This document shows positions 45,402 through 59,327 of a DNA stretch of 64,000 nucleotides, piece after piece (positions within the stretch are counted from its first letter, which is position 1; each line of letters starts with the position of its first letter). A program made the position numbers and the translations under genes. This DNA is from Mallotus nudiflorus (lineage: Eukaryota; Streptophyta; Magnoliopsida; Malpighiales; Euphorbiaceae): NCBI GenBank assembly GCA_947683625.1, contig CANTUR010000639.1:1-64000 (forward strand), read 5' to 3'. A model generated the notes under the pieces. It ran no database searches and was not told the DNA's origin. It saw nothing but the letters and a program-made list of their open reading frames with translations.

Positions 45402-48400
45402 TTAACTCACCAGAGTTCGAGTTCCATGTGATGGCCTGTTATGCCTTAAATCTGAAGGTTGTGATCTCTGAGATCCACCAAATATTCTTCGGATGAAATC
45501 TTGTATGTGATTATAAATGCTGTACACAGCACATTGGAAAATTGTAGTGAGAAAATTAAGTTTTGCCAAAGAATTATTTCTTTTAAGATTAGAAAGAAAA
45601 AACCACAAGAAAAAATATTTCTTTTAATAAGAATCCAACACTTAAGGGCCCATTTGGTATTTAATATGGGAAGTAAAAAAAAAAAAATTGTTAAGACTTG
45701 AAAGCGGTTTTGTAAGCTATTTTGTTAAAGGTACAAACTCTGTTTCATGCTCTCGTAAATTTTGATGCTTTTCTTTTAAGAAAGACCAAGCAGTCTTCTA
45801 AGAAATTTGAATAGACTTTAATAAATAACTTCATTGAATAAAACTATTTATTTTAGAAAATAGCATTGAATAAAACTTAATTAATAAATAATTTTATTGA
45901 ACTTGCCTATTAAAAACTTTCAATAAATCTCTTGTATTGTATTTTTTTTATGTCCACACGGCATGTTATTAGTGATAAATTTTTCTATCATCTTTATATT
46001 TTGTTTTCAAGTCTGTATGTCCTTTTTGGCAATTTTGATCATAGCAATATTCAAATAACAAATTTTAACCAAATATATAACATACTGCATTCTTGCTAGA
46101 TAACAGTTTTTTATTTTGCCATCATAAAAGTTTTAAATGACAGTCCTATTTTATGCTAAAAGTTGGGTAATTTTAAAACCAGTCCAAACCAAGCAGCAGA
46201 AATTGTGTTGAAAATAAAGTATAATATGTTCGATTCATGTAATATTACCTAAGGCGATGCCGATTGCAAGCTGTGAAGAAGGCAACAAAACCATTCAATA
46301 TACTCCTAAGAGCACGGAAGACCTGAAAACTTTAAGGAGACAAGTAAGAGCCACTGACTTGATTACAGTGTACTTACCATCATATGCAAATTAATAAATA
46401 GCTTTAGACCTGAGAAAATAGATCATTCCAAAGTGATCGCCAAATGGAAACTTCATAAGTGCTCATTGTTGCCTCAGATGCTGAAGCAAGCTGAAATATG
46501 GTGCTCAGAGACCGCCAAATATCACCAATCAATTCCGACATTGAGGCATATATGAAGGCTACAAGACTTGCCATTGCAAGTACAAGTCGAATTGGAGCAT
46601 AGAGTACTTCCCAAATAATCCAAAACATGGGGTATAAAATTGAAGTCGCTGCAGTACAAAATGCAATAAAATAAAACTAAAGTCAGATTTTGTTACTTGT
46701 GTAGCTAAAAGAAATTATAGAATGAATAAATAAAAACAGGTGTTTACTTACCAATGCTCCAGATCATGGAAATGATAAGCCACAGAGGCCATAGTATAAC
46801 CTGTACTACGTCTACAACTAAATCACAAATAGATCCAATTACAACCCAAACAATAGAACACAGGCTTTCAACTACTGTGATCAGCACATTCCACGTAGGA
46901 AGAAGGAAGCCTAGCAACTCCATAAGTGGCTCAGCCAGTGGCTGTGTGAAAACAGAAAAGAAAGATCGAGTGGTACGTGTAACAGTTAGAAACCACGCAA
47001 TAGCCTTCTGAAAGTTATGCAGGAATAACATTGTTCCTAGGTACTTGATCCTTGAAACCATCTCCCAAGTCTCTATCCAATCCAAAAGCGGCCCACACAA
47101 ATGAGATGCAGTTGCCTTAAGAACTGGAACGTTTTTGTATAAATCATAAAATCCTATAAGAACGGTGATAATTGAGATGACCACATATAAAGCTCTCGCC
47201 AGAGGGCACATCCAGGGACGATATAGATGACAAAATCCGGGATACGACTGAAGAAAGATAACCCATGAGGGAAGTCCAGCCTCTAATAAAGTAAGTAACC
47301 GCAAGTCAGACACTATTACATCCCTCAGTTTAAATGGAAGATCATGATCATTGAACCTAAACAAAATCAAAACATCCTGATACTGCTTAGCTTCAACAGT
47401 GGTTTCACAATCATCGGTACAGGCCTCTGTTTTGTTCACCATTTCTGTAACTCCACCCCCTGTTTCCTCAGAATAAAAATCAACTTCAACTCCAGGTTTA
47501 ATGGACTTAATCACCTTTCTTCTCTTATAAGGCCCAGTAGGAGGAGGAGTGTGTGGATCATTTGTTTTATTTTCCATACTTCCAGGATATACACTGAAAC
47601 TGCCACGAGGGCAGCACAAGCAGATATCCTCAACATTGCAGATATTGTCATCATCATCAAGGGAGTGAGTCTTGAAGAAGTTTTCTTCAGCATCATAAAA
47701 TATATCACCTGAAAAATTCCAAGTAAAAAATGGAATACATTGTTCAGGTTAATATCATTTAACTATTAAAAGAAAACATGTAATTCCAGCGTGCATCAAA
47801 AAGCATCATAAAAGATCTCACCTGAATATTTTCACATAAAATGCCCTGTATATTAAGCTAAGTTTGTTTACTTTAAATGAAAATACGTACATCACAGTAG
47901 CATATGCAAGGCAACTCCAATAACTAACGGGAAAACCAAAAGGTGGTGAAGTAAGCAAAGAGAGACGGAACATGAGAACAACCATAACATAATACCCATG
48001 AGACTATCATTATAGTTAGAGGGCGTCCCAATTCAGGTGGCATAATTATGGACAGGCAACTGTCTGCTCATTGGCCTATATTGTGCTGTCACATATGAAA
48101 CTATGATGATGGTGACAGCAGCTGCAATACCCAAAACTTTTCATTTTATTTGGTCCCTGAACATGACAGTAACACCTCTAGCAATATATCATGAAGTAAA
48201 ATGCTAATTTATGGACAATAGACAAACATATCCATAAAAAATACCCAACTAATAAAACACAAGATTATAGCCACGCCAATTCACGCCATTCGAGAATTAA
48301 AATATTGTTTTTATAAGTCTGCAGCTTGTAAAAGTTGACAGGACTTCACAGAAAAAGTAGAAAAATCATGAAAGTGAGGGAACAAAATACATGTGATAGG

Positions 48401-50445
48401 CTCAAGGATTGTTTTAAAGTTTTTGCTTCAGCACCGTTCCTGCATTTCAGTCTAGAACACATTTATCAGACATGGTGACTCCATCAATCTCAATCTTAAG
48501 GCTACCATAGGCCTCAAAACTTATAGAGAACCTTGCAAGTATGGAAGTTTTAGGTAATAAGTTGAACATTAGAAAGAAGCCTTGATAAGAAACAAGGTAA
48601 ATTAAAAAAAAAAAATAAGACAATTGTGGCAAAATACAATAGAAGAGAGTCAAAGATATTTCAGTTTCTGTTCCTCAAAGATCCATCAAATGATGTTGTA
48701 TTATATAATTCATCACACCAACTGCACAAATCCCACAACAAAGAAGACATAGATGGAATAGGATCCATGCATGGTAAAATGAACATCAGCCACATGGGAT
48801 TTGCAAATCAGTGACCAACAAACAACACCTAGGATTTCTAAGAAAAAAGACATTGTTCCGTTACAAAATGCATTAAAGTTAATTTTCCCACCACAAGAAA
48901 TAATGTGAGAAAGAATACCTAAGGCACATTCCAGATACTTTTTCAGGTGCAGCTTCTCAGAAACTGTTCCTGAGAACCACAATGATATACAACTTGCAGC
49001 TTGCTCTATACTATCGAATTCCCATCTCCGCATAACCTTAGTCTCAATAGCCAGAGACGTGTCTGTCTGCAATTGACATGAAAGCCATTGACACCAAAAT
49101 GATGTCCATATGACAGTCGCAGAAGAAAAAAAAAAAAAGGGGGGGTATTTGAAATGGTGGTACCTGAAGCTCATTCAAGTAGTTGATACCTCGAACATCA
49201 GTCCAAACAATTTCAAACACAATAAAACCATAGAGGGTCCGGTGCAGCTCGCTGCTTAAAAACAAAGAATTTCGCAATTTCTTCACAGGTGGCAAACCTC
49301 TTTTTCGAGACAAAGTTGCCGCATCAATCAATGAGAACCATTTCTCAAACTTCTTTGATTTACTAAGATTGGACTCAGAATCCTTTCCCACAGTCCTCCC
49401 CCGCTGAGCCTTGGAGTTTGCAAAAGGAGATAACCTGGACTGCAGATATTAACAAGAACAATGTATCACTCTGACAGTAATGAAGGAATTTTAAAATGAA
49501 ACATAAGGGCAAACCTAACAACCTTGGTGACCATTAATTGCCACAAGTGAGCTGGATGTGAACCAAGGTCCCTCAACCATGGTCGATTGTCAACCAAGAT
49601 GAATAATTTGTTACTTTCAATGGCCAAGAAAACACTAAGATCTGAAAGATAAGACTGCAAGTCTCTGGAAAAAAACACAGAACAAGTATAAAAGTTAGAA
49701 CACAAACTCAAAACACAAAAGTAGCAACCAGTCGTATACCATCTAAAACATTTGTCAATGCCATATATGAAAACCCCATGAATGATTTGCAAACATCAAA
49801 CACGTGGAAGTTACAAAAAACTAAAATGTACAGAAAATGGTAATAATCAAAGTTCTCTCAAAAACAACTACCAATTCATTCCTCTGCAGTATTAAGATTC
49901 AATCAGGATCATTAACAGAAACGAACCCATATCTGGAAAATCAGTGAGTTTCCCCTGAATTTGGCTTATTAAAAAAAAAGGGGCAAAATAGACATATATT
50001 TGTATTAAAATTTTCATAATTGATCAAGTCGAACTCTTGCCCACCAACCAATCCAAGCTAAAGCTAGCTGCTCATTCGTTTCAACTCACATCCACATTCA
50101 AATCCAAAATGTCTATTATCAAATAGTTTTTCAACAAAAAAAAAAAAAAAAGGACCCAGAGAATCACACAGCTACTTAATTAATTTTTCATATACAAGTA
50201 ACAAACAATTAAACTCAATATTACCATATATTTTTTTCTATAAAAAAACAAAAATTAAATAAAAAAAATGCTCCTTGCTTACTTAAAGAAGCATGGAAGC
50301 AGCAGAGAGGAAAAGAACACAAAGGAAAAGATTTAAAAGAGAAAGATACGCACCCAATTTGGAGACTTGTTAAAGGGAAGATGAATTTGGCATTGTTGTT
50401 ATTATTATTATTATGATGATGATGATGATGATCAAGTTTCCCCAT
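45402..50445 (-). CDS. Plant multi-pass membrane protein of unknown function (eight exons)
   Basis: I join exons 50445-50354, 49664-49523, 49439-49164, 49066-48919, 47708-46752, 46648-46410, 46322-46249 and 45519-45402. All borders are GT-AG, all phases agree, and the product is 681 residues. The N-terminus carries six His and seven Asn encoded by a microsatellite. The soluble half (to about 385) includes SDLSVFLAIESNKLFILVDN and WFSLIDAATLSRKRGLPP, an acidic DDDD stretch and a Pro-rich segment. Hydrophobic segments follow at about 390-405 and 485-535 (several adjacent, Trp-rich) and in exon 6 (about 545-575), then a short basic tail. It resembles conserved plant proteins without assigned function. 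The last codons CTG GTGAGT also form a good donor, so a further 3' exon and another C-terminus are possible. Confidence 0.88.
50398..50431. repeat. Coding trinucleotide repeat (His/Asn tract)
   Basis: An (ATT)n run flows into (ATG)n on the plus strand and is read as Asn codons and His codons in exon 1 of the membrane-protein gene. Confidence 0.9.
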
Positions 50446-51120
50446 CAAAATTACGCTTTAATCCACTCTTCAATCTCAAATTACGGCAATTCACTGCTGA
50501 TTAATGAATAAACAGACAAAAAAAAAACAAAAATTAGTTAGCCTCCAACACAGAAATGCAGGAAAAACAAAAATGAAGCCAAAAAAAAGACCTTGAAAAC
50601 AAGAATTCCATGATAATGGAACACAACAAACATCAACAAGAAAAGAATCACCGCTGAACTTCATATCATAATAACAGCAAAACCTGCACCAACAACAGCA
50701 ACAGCAGACTCCTCCTTCTCCACCAATTTATAACAGACAACCACGAATTTTAATTCTTTTTTTTTTTTTTTTTTGCTACATCACAATTGAATTGAATTTC
50801 TTGCAGAACACAATGCCAGATTGTTCGTTTGTGAGATTTAGAGAGGACGGTGCTGTGCTTGTGCTTTAGCTTTTGGTTGGCGTTGTTAGCCAAAGAAGGT
50901 TTTCTATAAAACGTTGTTGCAGAAGGTGCAAGGAAGAAGACGAGGGTAGATTCGTAATACGAATATATATATGTTTTGTAAGAAATTTGGGATCTGATAC
51001 TTGGCGCGTTGTCGCAGTCGTTGCGAATTCTTTTAAAAGCAAAGAAAAGGCTGCCGGAGTGAAGAGAGAGGTGTCGTCGTCGTAGAGGTTTCTATAGCAA
51101 CCAAAAAACACGTAAAAAAA
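50446..51120 (-). promoter_or_regulatory. 5' UTR and promoter region of the membrane-protein gene
   Basis: About 675 bp upstream of the start codon, with poly-T (50757-50775) and poly-A tracts. The more GC-rich stretch at 50800-51080 is the likely transcription start area. I could not define a TATA box. Open frames on both strands here (50866-51111) have no recognised domain. Confidence 0.4.
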
Positions 51121-53984
51121 AAGAGAACCGAATTCAAAGGAAGCTAAGATCCAGAAAACATAAATTAATTAACCGATTTAAGCGCCTCATTGTTTTTTTT
51201 TTTTTAATGCTTTATTATTATTATTATTATGGTGAAACTATTATTATTATTATCATTATTATTAGACAGATTTACAATAACTTTATTTTTTTTCACTTTT
51301 ATTTTATTTTATTTTAATTATCATGAATAATTCTCATGACTTAATGTAGTTATTTATAAAATAAAATTTAATTTTTAAAAATTAAAATAATGGTATATTA
51401 TTATTATTATTATTATAATATTTGGTGCGCTGATATATATCTATACAAATTATTTTTTTTCTAAGTTTAGATTTATGATAGTTATCTTTTCAAAAAAAAA
51501 AAGATTTATGATAGCTATGTTTTTATTTTTTTCTTTGCTGATAAAAGCTTTTTTTTTACTTCTGAATTCTATTTTTACTAGTGATTTATTTTTTCAATTT
51601 TTATTGTTTAGTAAGTAAATTAGTTTTTATATTTTAATTATTTAATTTTAATGTATTTGATTTTATTTATTTTTAATTTTTATATATTATTTTAATTTTC
51701 AAATTTTACATAAATTTAAAATGATGTTGAAATTTTAGATAAATAATACTTAAGATTTTAAATTTTCTTTTACTGGGTAAAAAAATAAATTATTTATGAA
51801 ATTCATTTTATTAATAGAAATAATTTTCAAACAAAATTAATAAAATTGTAAGTATAATCTTCTTCACTTAGCAGAGGTAAAATAGTTATTTTTAAGAAAA
51901 AAATAAATTATTCAATTATTAAAAATTAAAAATATATTTTGAGAAAAAATAATATAAATGAAGTACACTTAATAAACCTACAATTAACCTACAATTAAGA
52001 ATTACTATTATAAAATTTCTTATCGTTATTCTTCAATTGCATTGATGTAACTCTTTGAGTTTGCAACTCAAAAATATTCAGTGACTTTAATTAGTTATAA
52101 ATTGACTTTTTTATTTTTAAATAAGTCTATTGATCATTTGCATGATCAATAAATAATCGTCTCACTTTTGATTTTGATAAATCAATTTTGATGCACTAAT
52201 ATTTGTGTTCAAGTGTGTTTTTAAGATACGTATAAATTTAAAGATGTTTGGAAGTTGAATTTAAAGAAATGTTTAGGTGGATAGAGGTGTTCATGAGGGG
52301 TCTCACGATCATGAGCACCCCACAAGCATGACCACCTTAAAAAGCCACTTAATTTTATTGAAGTTCAATGACCCTCACGATCGTTATGATCTACTCTTGA
52401 ACAGAACAATAATGATCACGATTGTGTAATTAGTAAGCCTCTAGTGACAAAAGGATACAATAACCTCATAATCATAATCATAATCATAATTGTGAGGTTA
52501 TTAAGTGGCTCGTGATACTAAATGAAAGAAAAGAGAAATAAACTCTCACGAGTGATCATGTTGAGTCATAATCATGACAAACAATCATAGATGATGTGAC
52601 ACTTCTCCAACAACTATTTGTAAATGTAAAGGCTGAATTTTTTATCATTACGCTTACGATCATAAGCATACTAATTCCTACAAAAAAGTTTAAACTTTAA
52701 TTAGAAAAGAGGGAAAAGGCTTGGGACAAACATAATACTTCTCAACAATCATTTTTTAGTGTCTAAGCATAAAAGCAAACTCTAAAACTTAATTGAAGAA
52801 GTCAGAGAGTTTGGCAAAGCATTCAATTCTTAGAAAGTTACTCACTTTGATTACTCTTCATTGTAATCATTCTCTTTGCGATCTTTAAACACCATGAGCG
52901 TTTGGATTTGTGTAATTGGTGTTCAGAAATCTTGTCTTTTACTGTTCCTTAGATTGGAATGAATAAAAGTGAAAATTCTCTTTAAGGAATTGGTTTAACT
53001 AGGAGTTATAAAACACTTGAGATTTTGAGTTTTGGCTAAAATTTAGTCAAAACTTTTAAATAAAAGGTTTAAGTTGAGTTTTAATACTCAATTGTTATCA
53101 ATCTAATTTAATAGATTAGTGGTGAGTTTACAAAATCTTAACTTATGGATAAATTAGACGGAGTTATAGGTTCATTAAGGAACCAAACTCCTTAAATTGT
53201 GTGCGTCAATATCTTTTCTCCTTAATCCTTTAAACTTTTTTATATTTTCTTTAAATCTTTTTTACTCCCATTTTAATCTCAATTCATCCTCGTAATATAT
53301 TTCAGAATCTAATTGTAAATATATTAACAAAATTTTCATGATAAAAATATGTTTAAAATCCAAAGAGGAAAGTTATCTCACAAAAGATAAAATCTTATGA
53401 AGGAAGATTTAGAAATTTTACTGAAAAATAATAATAAACGAATTAAAGATTTTAATTTATTAAAAATAAAAAATAAATAAAATCATTGTGGATCCAAGAG
53501 ATGAAAGAGAAGGTTGAAATACCCGCTATTTGGAATAGTTATTTATAATTTGCTTATCCAAAAAGTTAAAAAAGAAATAGTCGTAATTATGTGAAACGCG
53601 TGAAATGTAAAATAAAATAATTATTAGACAGGAATAATATTTAAATAAATTATATTAATTTTATTTTTTAATTTTTATTACGACAATTTAACAGTATGTT
53701 AATTAAAAAATAATATTAAATAATTATTATAATTTTTAATAGATTAAAAAAATATTTTAAATAATTTAAAAAATGTGTAAAATAATTTTAAAATTTAAGT
53801 AGTATTTAAATATATATAATAATAATATTTTAGTTAAAAAATAATACTAAATAATTATTAAAAATATTTTATATCTAATAAAAAAATTAAAATTTTTAAT
53901 AATTTGACACATTAACTTTTCAATTGAATATTTAAATATAAAAATTAACATTTATCAAATTTTTTATCTAATTATTTTAAAATT

Positions 53985-54021
<37 letters not shown>

Positions 54022-57000
54022 AAGCAGCGCCAATGTCTTAAAAAAATAATTGCTTGCGTCAACATTTGTGATATCCATGATTAATATGTTGGTAGATCCT
54101 TGTCCGAAAATATATATATATATGTTGGTAATGGTAGATCTGGAAGACTATTTCAATTAATTTTGCAAAGAATACGCTTAGAATCACTTCGTATGAGCAA
54201 CGTCTCGATTATGGTCATGAGACATCTTTATTTGTTTTTTTAATTTCTAGGTAATTCTGTAGCATGTGAAATATTTTGATAGCTACCCTGTTTCTTAAAA
54301 TTAGTTAATTAATTAAATTCTAATGTTAAACAAAAAAAAACTATTTTTAATGTATCGGAAGCTTGATAAAAAACAACAGAATGGTTATTTGTATCTCTTA
54401 TCACTAAAAAAGAATTCTTATTAATATTAAATGTTGAATATATAAATTTGAATCTGTAAATTCTCCTTAATACTGCCAAAATGTAAATATTAAATTTAAA
54501 ATTTAAAATTTTCACTATTCTTAAAAATAATGATATGAAAATATATTTTTTTTAATTTAAAATTTTTAATTAATATTTATTAGTATAAATGTTAAAAATT
54601 TTAAATTTAAATATTATACATGAAAAAAGTCAATGAGAAATATATATTTATTTTTTCTTTCCAAAGAAATTCTATAGTTGATGATTTTAATTCAGCTCTT
54701 AATGATACTTTTTGGTTTCTTTTTAATTTTTGTTTTAAGTTAAATTTTTATTTTAATTTATTTGACATTTTTAATTAACAATACATTTTAACTATCTTTA
54801 TTTCTATCATATTCTTATTTATATATATAATATTTTTAGAAATATATAAAAATTAATAATTAGTTGAAATAATTATTATAATAATAGTGTAATATTTTAT
54901 ATATATATTAATTATATTTTTAAATTTATATACATAATTTTTAAATAATAATAATTAAAAAAAAGAAAGAAAATATTATATTAGTGAGTTAAGCATTGGG
55001 ATGGGGTGCGAAAACCAATGGATATCGTATGAGCTCTCAGTGAGGGTCACTGAATAGGGTTGAAATGAAGGATAAAGCCTCGCAATCGCAGTAGCATGCG
55101 TGCAAGTGGAATATATGAATAAATACTTTTTTTTTAGCAACTACTACAAGTCTAGAAATAAATGAATAAGTTAAATTAAGCCTCTTTAACTTAAAATTAA
55201 AATGAAATAATTAAATAACTAAGCACTGGTTTGTTCTATAAAATTAAAAATAGCTCTTATCCAAAAATATCATGAGGTGAAAGTTTCATTTCTTATCGCC
55301 AATTAAAGAAAATAATTATTTCTATTATCCAATTATTTAAGATTTAGATCATATGAAATTACTATTTTTATAGTCACTTGAGGACAAAATAAAACAATAA
55401 AAAAGTACACTACCTTAAATTCATGATACTCTTTAGAAGAGTAAGTAAAGCTATCCTACTGAGACCGTTTGAAGAGATGAAGCTTTTTCATATAGTTTAT
55501 GTAGGTGTTGCTTTATAAACCTATAAACCAAAAAATTATTTATAAAACTAAAATCTCACTATAATGGAAGTACTATTAACACCATGTTATAGATCTATCA
55601 CACACAAGCAAAAAGTAAGAAAAAAAAAAAAGGGATAATTTTGACTAAAAATGACTAAAATCACCTTAAAAATACTATTTTAATAAGAAGTTTTATGACC
55701 TCTAAAAAATTAAAAGATAAAATTCTACTCTTAATTAAATACTTTAATTCCACCATAAAATATTAGGCAAATTATATTTTTTTTTCTATATTTTATTGCA
55801 TTACATTATTTTATCTCTAATATTTAAAAAATATTTATTCATTCATGACATTTATTTTTTTAGCACTCATTAATTTTTCTGTAGGAATGACGTAGTATAC
55901 AAAAAAAATATATAAAAGATAAATAAATAATTTTTAAAATATTTAAAATAATATAATGAGACAAAATATGATAAAAAATATAATTTACCCCAAAATAATT
56001 TTTAACTAAACTAATAGAATAGTTTAAAAAACAAAGACTAGTAGAACATATTAGGCATGAATATAATTATTTACGACTATAATGTATAGATATAAAATTT
56101 GACCATATCATACTCTTAGTCACTAAGCCTTTTTTTTTTTTTTTTTTGAACAACACTAAGCATTGTTTTAGTATTAGTTAGTCAGACTTCAGTAATGTCT
56201 CATTTCCCCTCCAAAAGCGTAAGTCGATGCAATGTGCATATTTATCCTCATTTCATATGTGCTCTTGGCCTTCTGGCTCTTGATATTTATTTTTTTTATT
56301 TTTTATAAACACCCAAATTTAATAGAGTTTGTTAGTAGTTTAATTAGGTTTTATTTTACTATTCAAAATTAAAATCTGAAAATCTCTTACTTCTATTTTT
56401 TTAATTTATCTTTTTAATAGTCAAATAAAATAAAATTATTTTAAAAAATAATTTCAAATGCACGGAGTCAATATATGAAAATATATTTTTAAAATTTTCA
56501 AAACAAAAATGTAATTTTAATTAATATGTAGACTATCTTAAGAATATCCTTACGATTTTAATTAAAAGAAAAAGAAAATTTAACATGTTAAATATTTACC
56601 GTATCCTTTTGAAAACACATATATTTTGTGCACTAGAAATTTTCCTATAATTTAGTTGATAATGATTTTCATTATTTTCTCAATTCTAAGTTAGATTGTA
56701 ATTTTATCATCAAGCGATGGCCCTTAACTAAATTCATAATCAGTTATAAAATGAATTTAATTAATTTTTTTATCAATACAAAAGTATAATATTAAAAATT
56801 TCTCACTCACATAAAATAAGTTGTTTAAATCTAAAAATTATTTCAAATAATATATATATATATATTGCTTATTGTGAAATTTTTTTATTAGATATTTTTT
56901 TTTTAGAAATGCTTTTTATTGAGAACCCAAAAGTCGGATTTTAACTGAACAAGAAAAGACTTGGGTAAGCATTAGAAGGCCGTCACACACAGAATCAGAA

Positions 57001-57584
57001 TTATCCGCAACGAATTTAGATAAGATGCGAATTGCGCAACACGCGGAAGCTGCGTGCAGCAAGCATTTATGCTATTAATGCAAAACGTCCGGGTCCCACT
57101 CTCAGATGGGAAAAGATTGTGGAACCCACAAAAATGATTTTTGGATGCATCTGTACCGAACAATCTAAGAAGGATAATTTTTGTAAGGAAGTGTATAAAA
57201 TAATAATATAGGCGAGACGTATGGAATCATGGCTTTTTTTACAGATGCCGCCGTATATGGTTACATCATCACTTGAAATGAAATGGGAAGCAAGTGGCTG
57301 TGTCAGAGAAAGTGCTCTCTAATTCTCAAAAACACATGGATCAACTTCACTACGAGCCGAGAAACCTAATTAATATATATATATATATAGTTGTTTTAAA
57401 TATCAATAATTTTGAGTACTAATATAAAATAAATTTTTATAAAAAATAATTAAAAGTTTTTAACCAATAATTGATAACGGTTCTAAATTGTGGATAGTTG
57501 ATAGTTATTAATAAATAAATATAAAATATTTATTAATTTCATTAATTAATTCTTTGGCTTTTTTTTATTTTTTGGGTTGGATAG
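51121..57584. other. Long AT-rich intergenic region
   Basis: I found no supported gene in 6.5 kb. (TTA)n/(ATT)n microsatellites occur near 51213-51262 and 51398-51416, an (ATAATC)n run near 52462-52492, and (TA)n near 53989-54018 and 56849-56865. The less AT-rich stretch 52260-53230 (repeated CACGATC motifs, and near 53140 AAATTAGACGGAGTTATAGG) may be an old LTR remnant, but I could not find its ends. About 55000-55110 is unusually balanced in composition yet has no open frame of note. Confidence 0.4.
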
Positions 57585-58017
57585 GTCATCAATGAAGCAC
57601 TCAGATATGGGAACATTGGAAAATTTGTGCACCGAAAGGCTTTGCAAGATGTCAAATTTAGAGGTCATTATTCTTTTATACATATAATTAATTACTTAAT
57701 TAATTCTCTAATTAATTATATGTACATGCTTTACACTTAATCTAGCATGCATGCACTTTTTCTTTTCATTCCCAATATTATACATATTTTAAATATCTTA
57801 TTTTTAATTTATGAAAGTGTAATATACTATAAATCTGACCGTCGTAATATACTTGGTGTAGGTTACTTTTAAAGAAAATAATAATTCATTTAATTTTAAC
57901 TTTTTTTCAGGTTACTTAATTCCATCTGGTTGGAAGGTCCTACCTGTTTTCACAGCAGTACATCTAGATCCATCTCTGCATGCAAGTGCTCTCCAGTTCC
58001 ATCCATGGAGATGGGAG
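57585..58017 (+). pseudogene. Orphan cytochrome P450 exons (CYP85-clan, CYP722/724-like)
   Basis: Two exons, 57585-57663 and 57911-58017, have good AG and GT borders and join in frame into about 62 residues. The first has the K-helix ExxR as NEALR, followed by FVHRKALQDVKF. The second has GYLIPSGWKVLPVFTAVHLD and the PERF-like FHPWRW. This wording is typical of brassinosteroid-type CYP85-clan P450s. The I-helix, heme-binding loop and N-terminus are not present on either side. Downstream is repeat DNA from about 58558. It is therefore a gene fragment, unless distant exons lie outside the window. Confidence 0.75.
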
Positions 58018-58384
58018 GTAATAATAGTTAAGAATTACTAATAATTACATTAATTATTATTATTATTACATCAAACTCAAGAATTTCTAATAAGGGTTGT
58101 CCTACAAATTATGGACCATCCTATATAATATATATAAATGATATTCGATTGAAGCATATTCATTCAAGCATTGGAAAATGATATTCGATTCTAGGGATGA
58201 AAAATTATGTTTTCTTATTTTTAAGTTATTTTTTATTGATTCATTATTTATTTTTTTAAACTCATTTTTTTTAATAATTTAAATATTAAAAATTAAAATA
58301 AGTATTTTTTTAAAAATATTTTATGTAAACAAACGGAATCTATATATTTGGAAAGAGAGGAAAAGTAGGAAAATTAATTCTAAA

Positions 58385-58438
<54 letters not shown>

Positions 58439-58557
58439 AATAAATTATTTTATAAAATATTAAAAATGTTTTTCATAGAACAAATGGAGCCGAAGTCTCT
58501 GTTTCGTTGTTCATAACACGACTTTTCTGTATGGACTTTTTTCTCCTTTTTTTTTTA
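58018..58557. other. AT-rich DNA after the P450 exons
   Basis: Contains a (TA)n microsatellite at about 58389-58434. No heme-binding exon of the P450 is visible here. Confidence 0.5.
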
Positions 58558-59327
58558 ACTAACAAAACATCTTAAGGTATCTAAACTTTTCAGTTTTCTT
58601 TCAATTGATCCTTACTGAATTTTTATTTTTAATTGAGTCTTTAAATTTTTATTTTTCTAATTTTCACATCCTTAATATGATGTTCATTAAAATTTGAATA
58701 AAAATTCTATCAAATGATTACCATGTCATATTATTTTAAATTTAAACTTTTAAGTTTCGTTTGATAAATTCTTAAAGAATTATTACATTTAATTGAATTT
58801 TTAAATTTTTATTTTTTAAATTTTTATATCCTTAGTAGATATTTACAAAATATGTGTCAGTAAACATTATATAATACTACTGTTTGACAAAATTTATACG
58901 ATGCATAATATTTTTTATTTGTAAATTTAAACTTAACTCGAGATTAGCTCATAAAATTTGAGTTCAACTGGAATTTAACTTATTTTTTAATTTAATATTT
59001 TAATTATTTAATTTTATATTTAAATAATATAAGTTTAATTTATTTTCAATTATTAATACTATAAATTTTTACATTGCTAATTTCACATTGTTATCAAAAT
59101 ATTTATATATCAATATCCATTGATTTATAAATTTATTTTATATATGTTATATATTAATATATTACTATAAAATTTGAATAACATAAAGTATAACTTAAAT
59201 TCAATCTTTTGCCATATTAGTTTTAAAAATAAATTTTATGAAATAATTTAACTTAATTTTATTAAATAAAAAATTAACTCAATAAAATTTAAGTTAAGTA
59301 AAAAACTAAGTTAAAATTTTAAATAAA

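Noticed and set aside
52260..53230. Possible copia-type LTR remnant
   Set aside because: Composition and motifs hint at it, but no TG/CA ends, target duplication, primer site or coding domain could be located.
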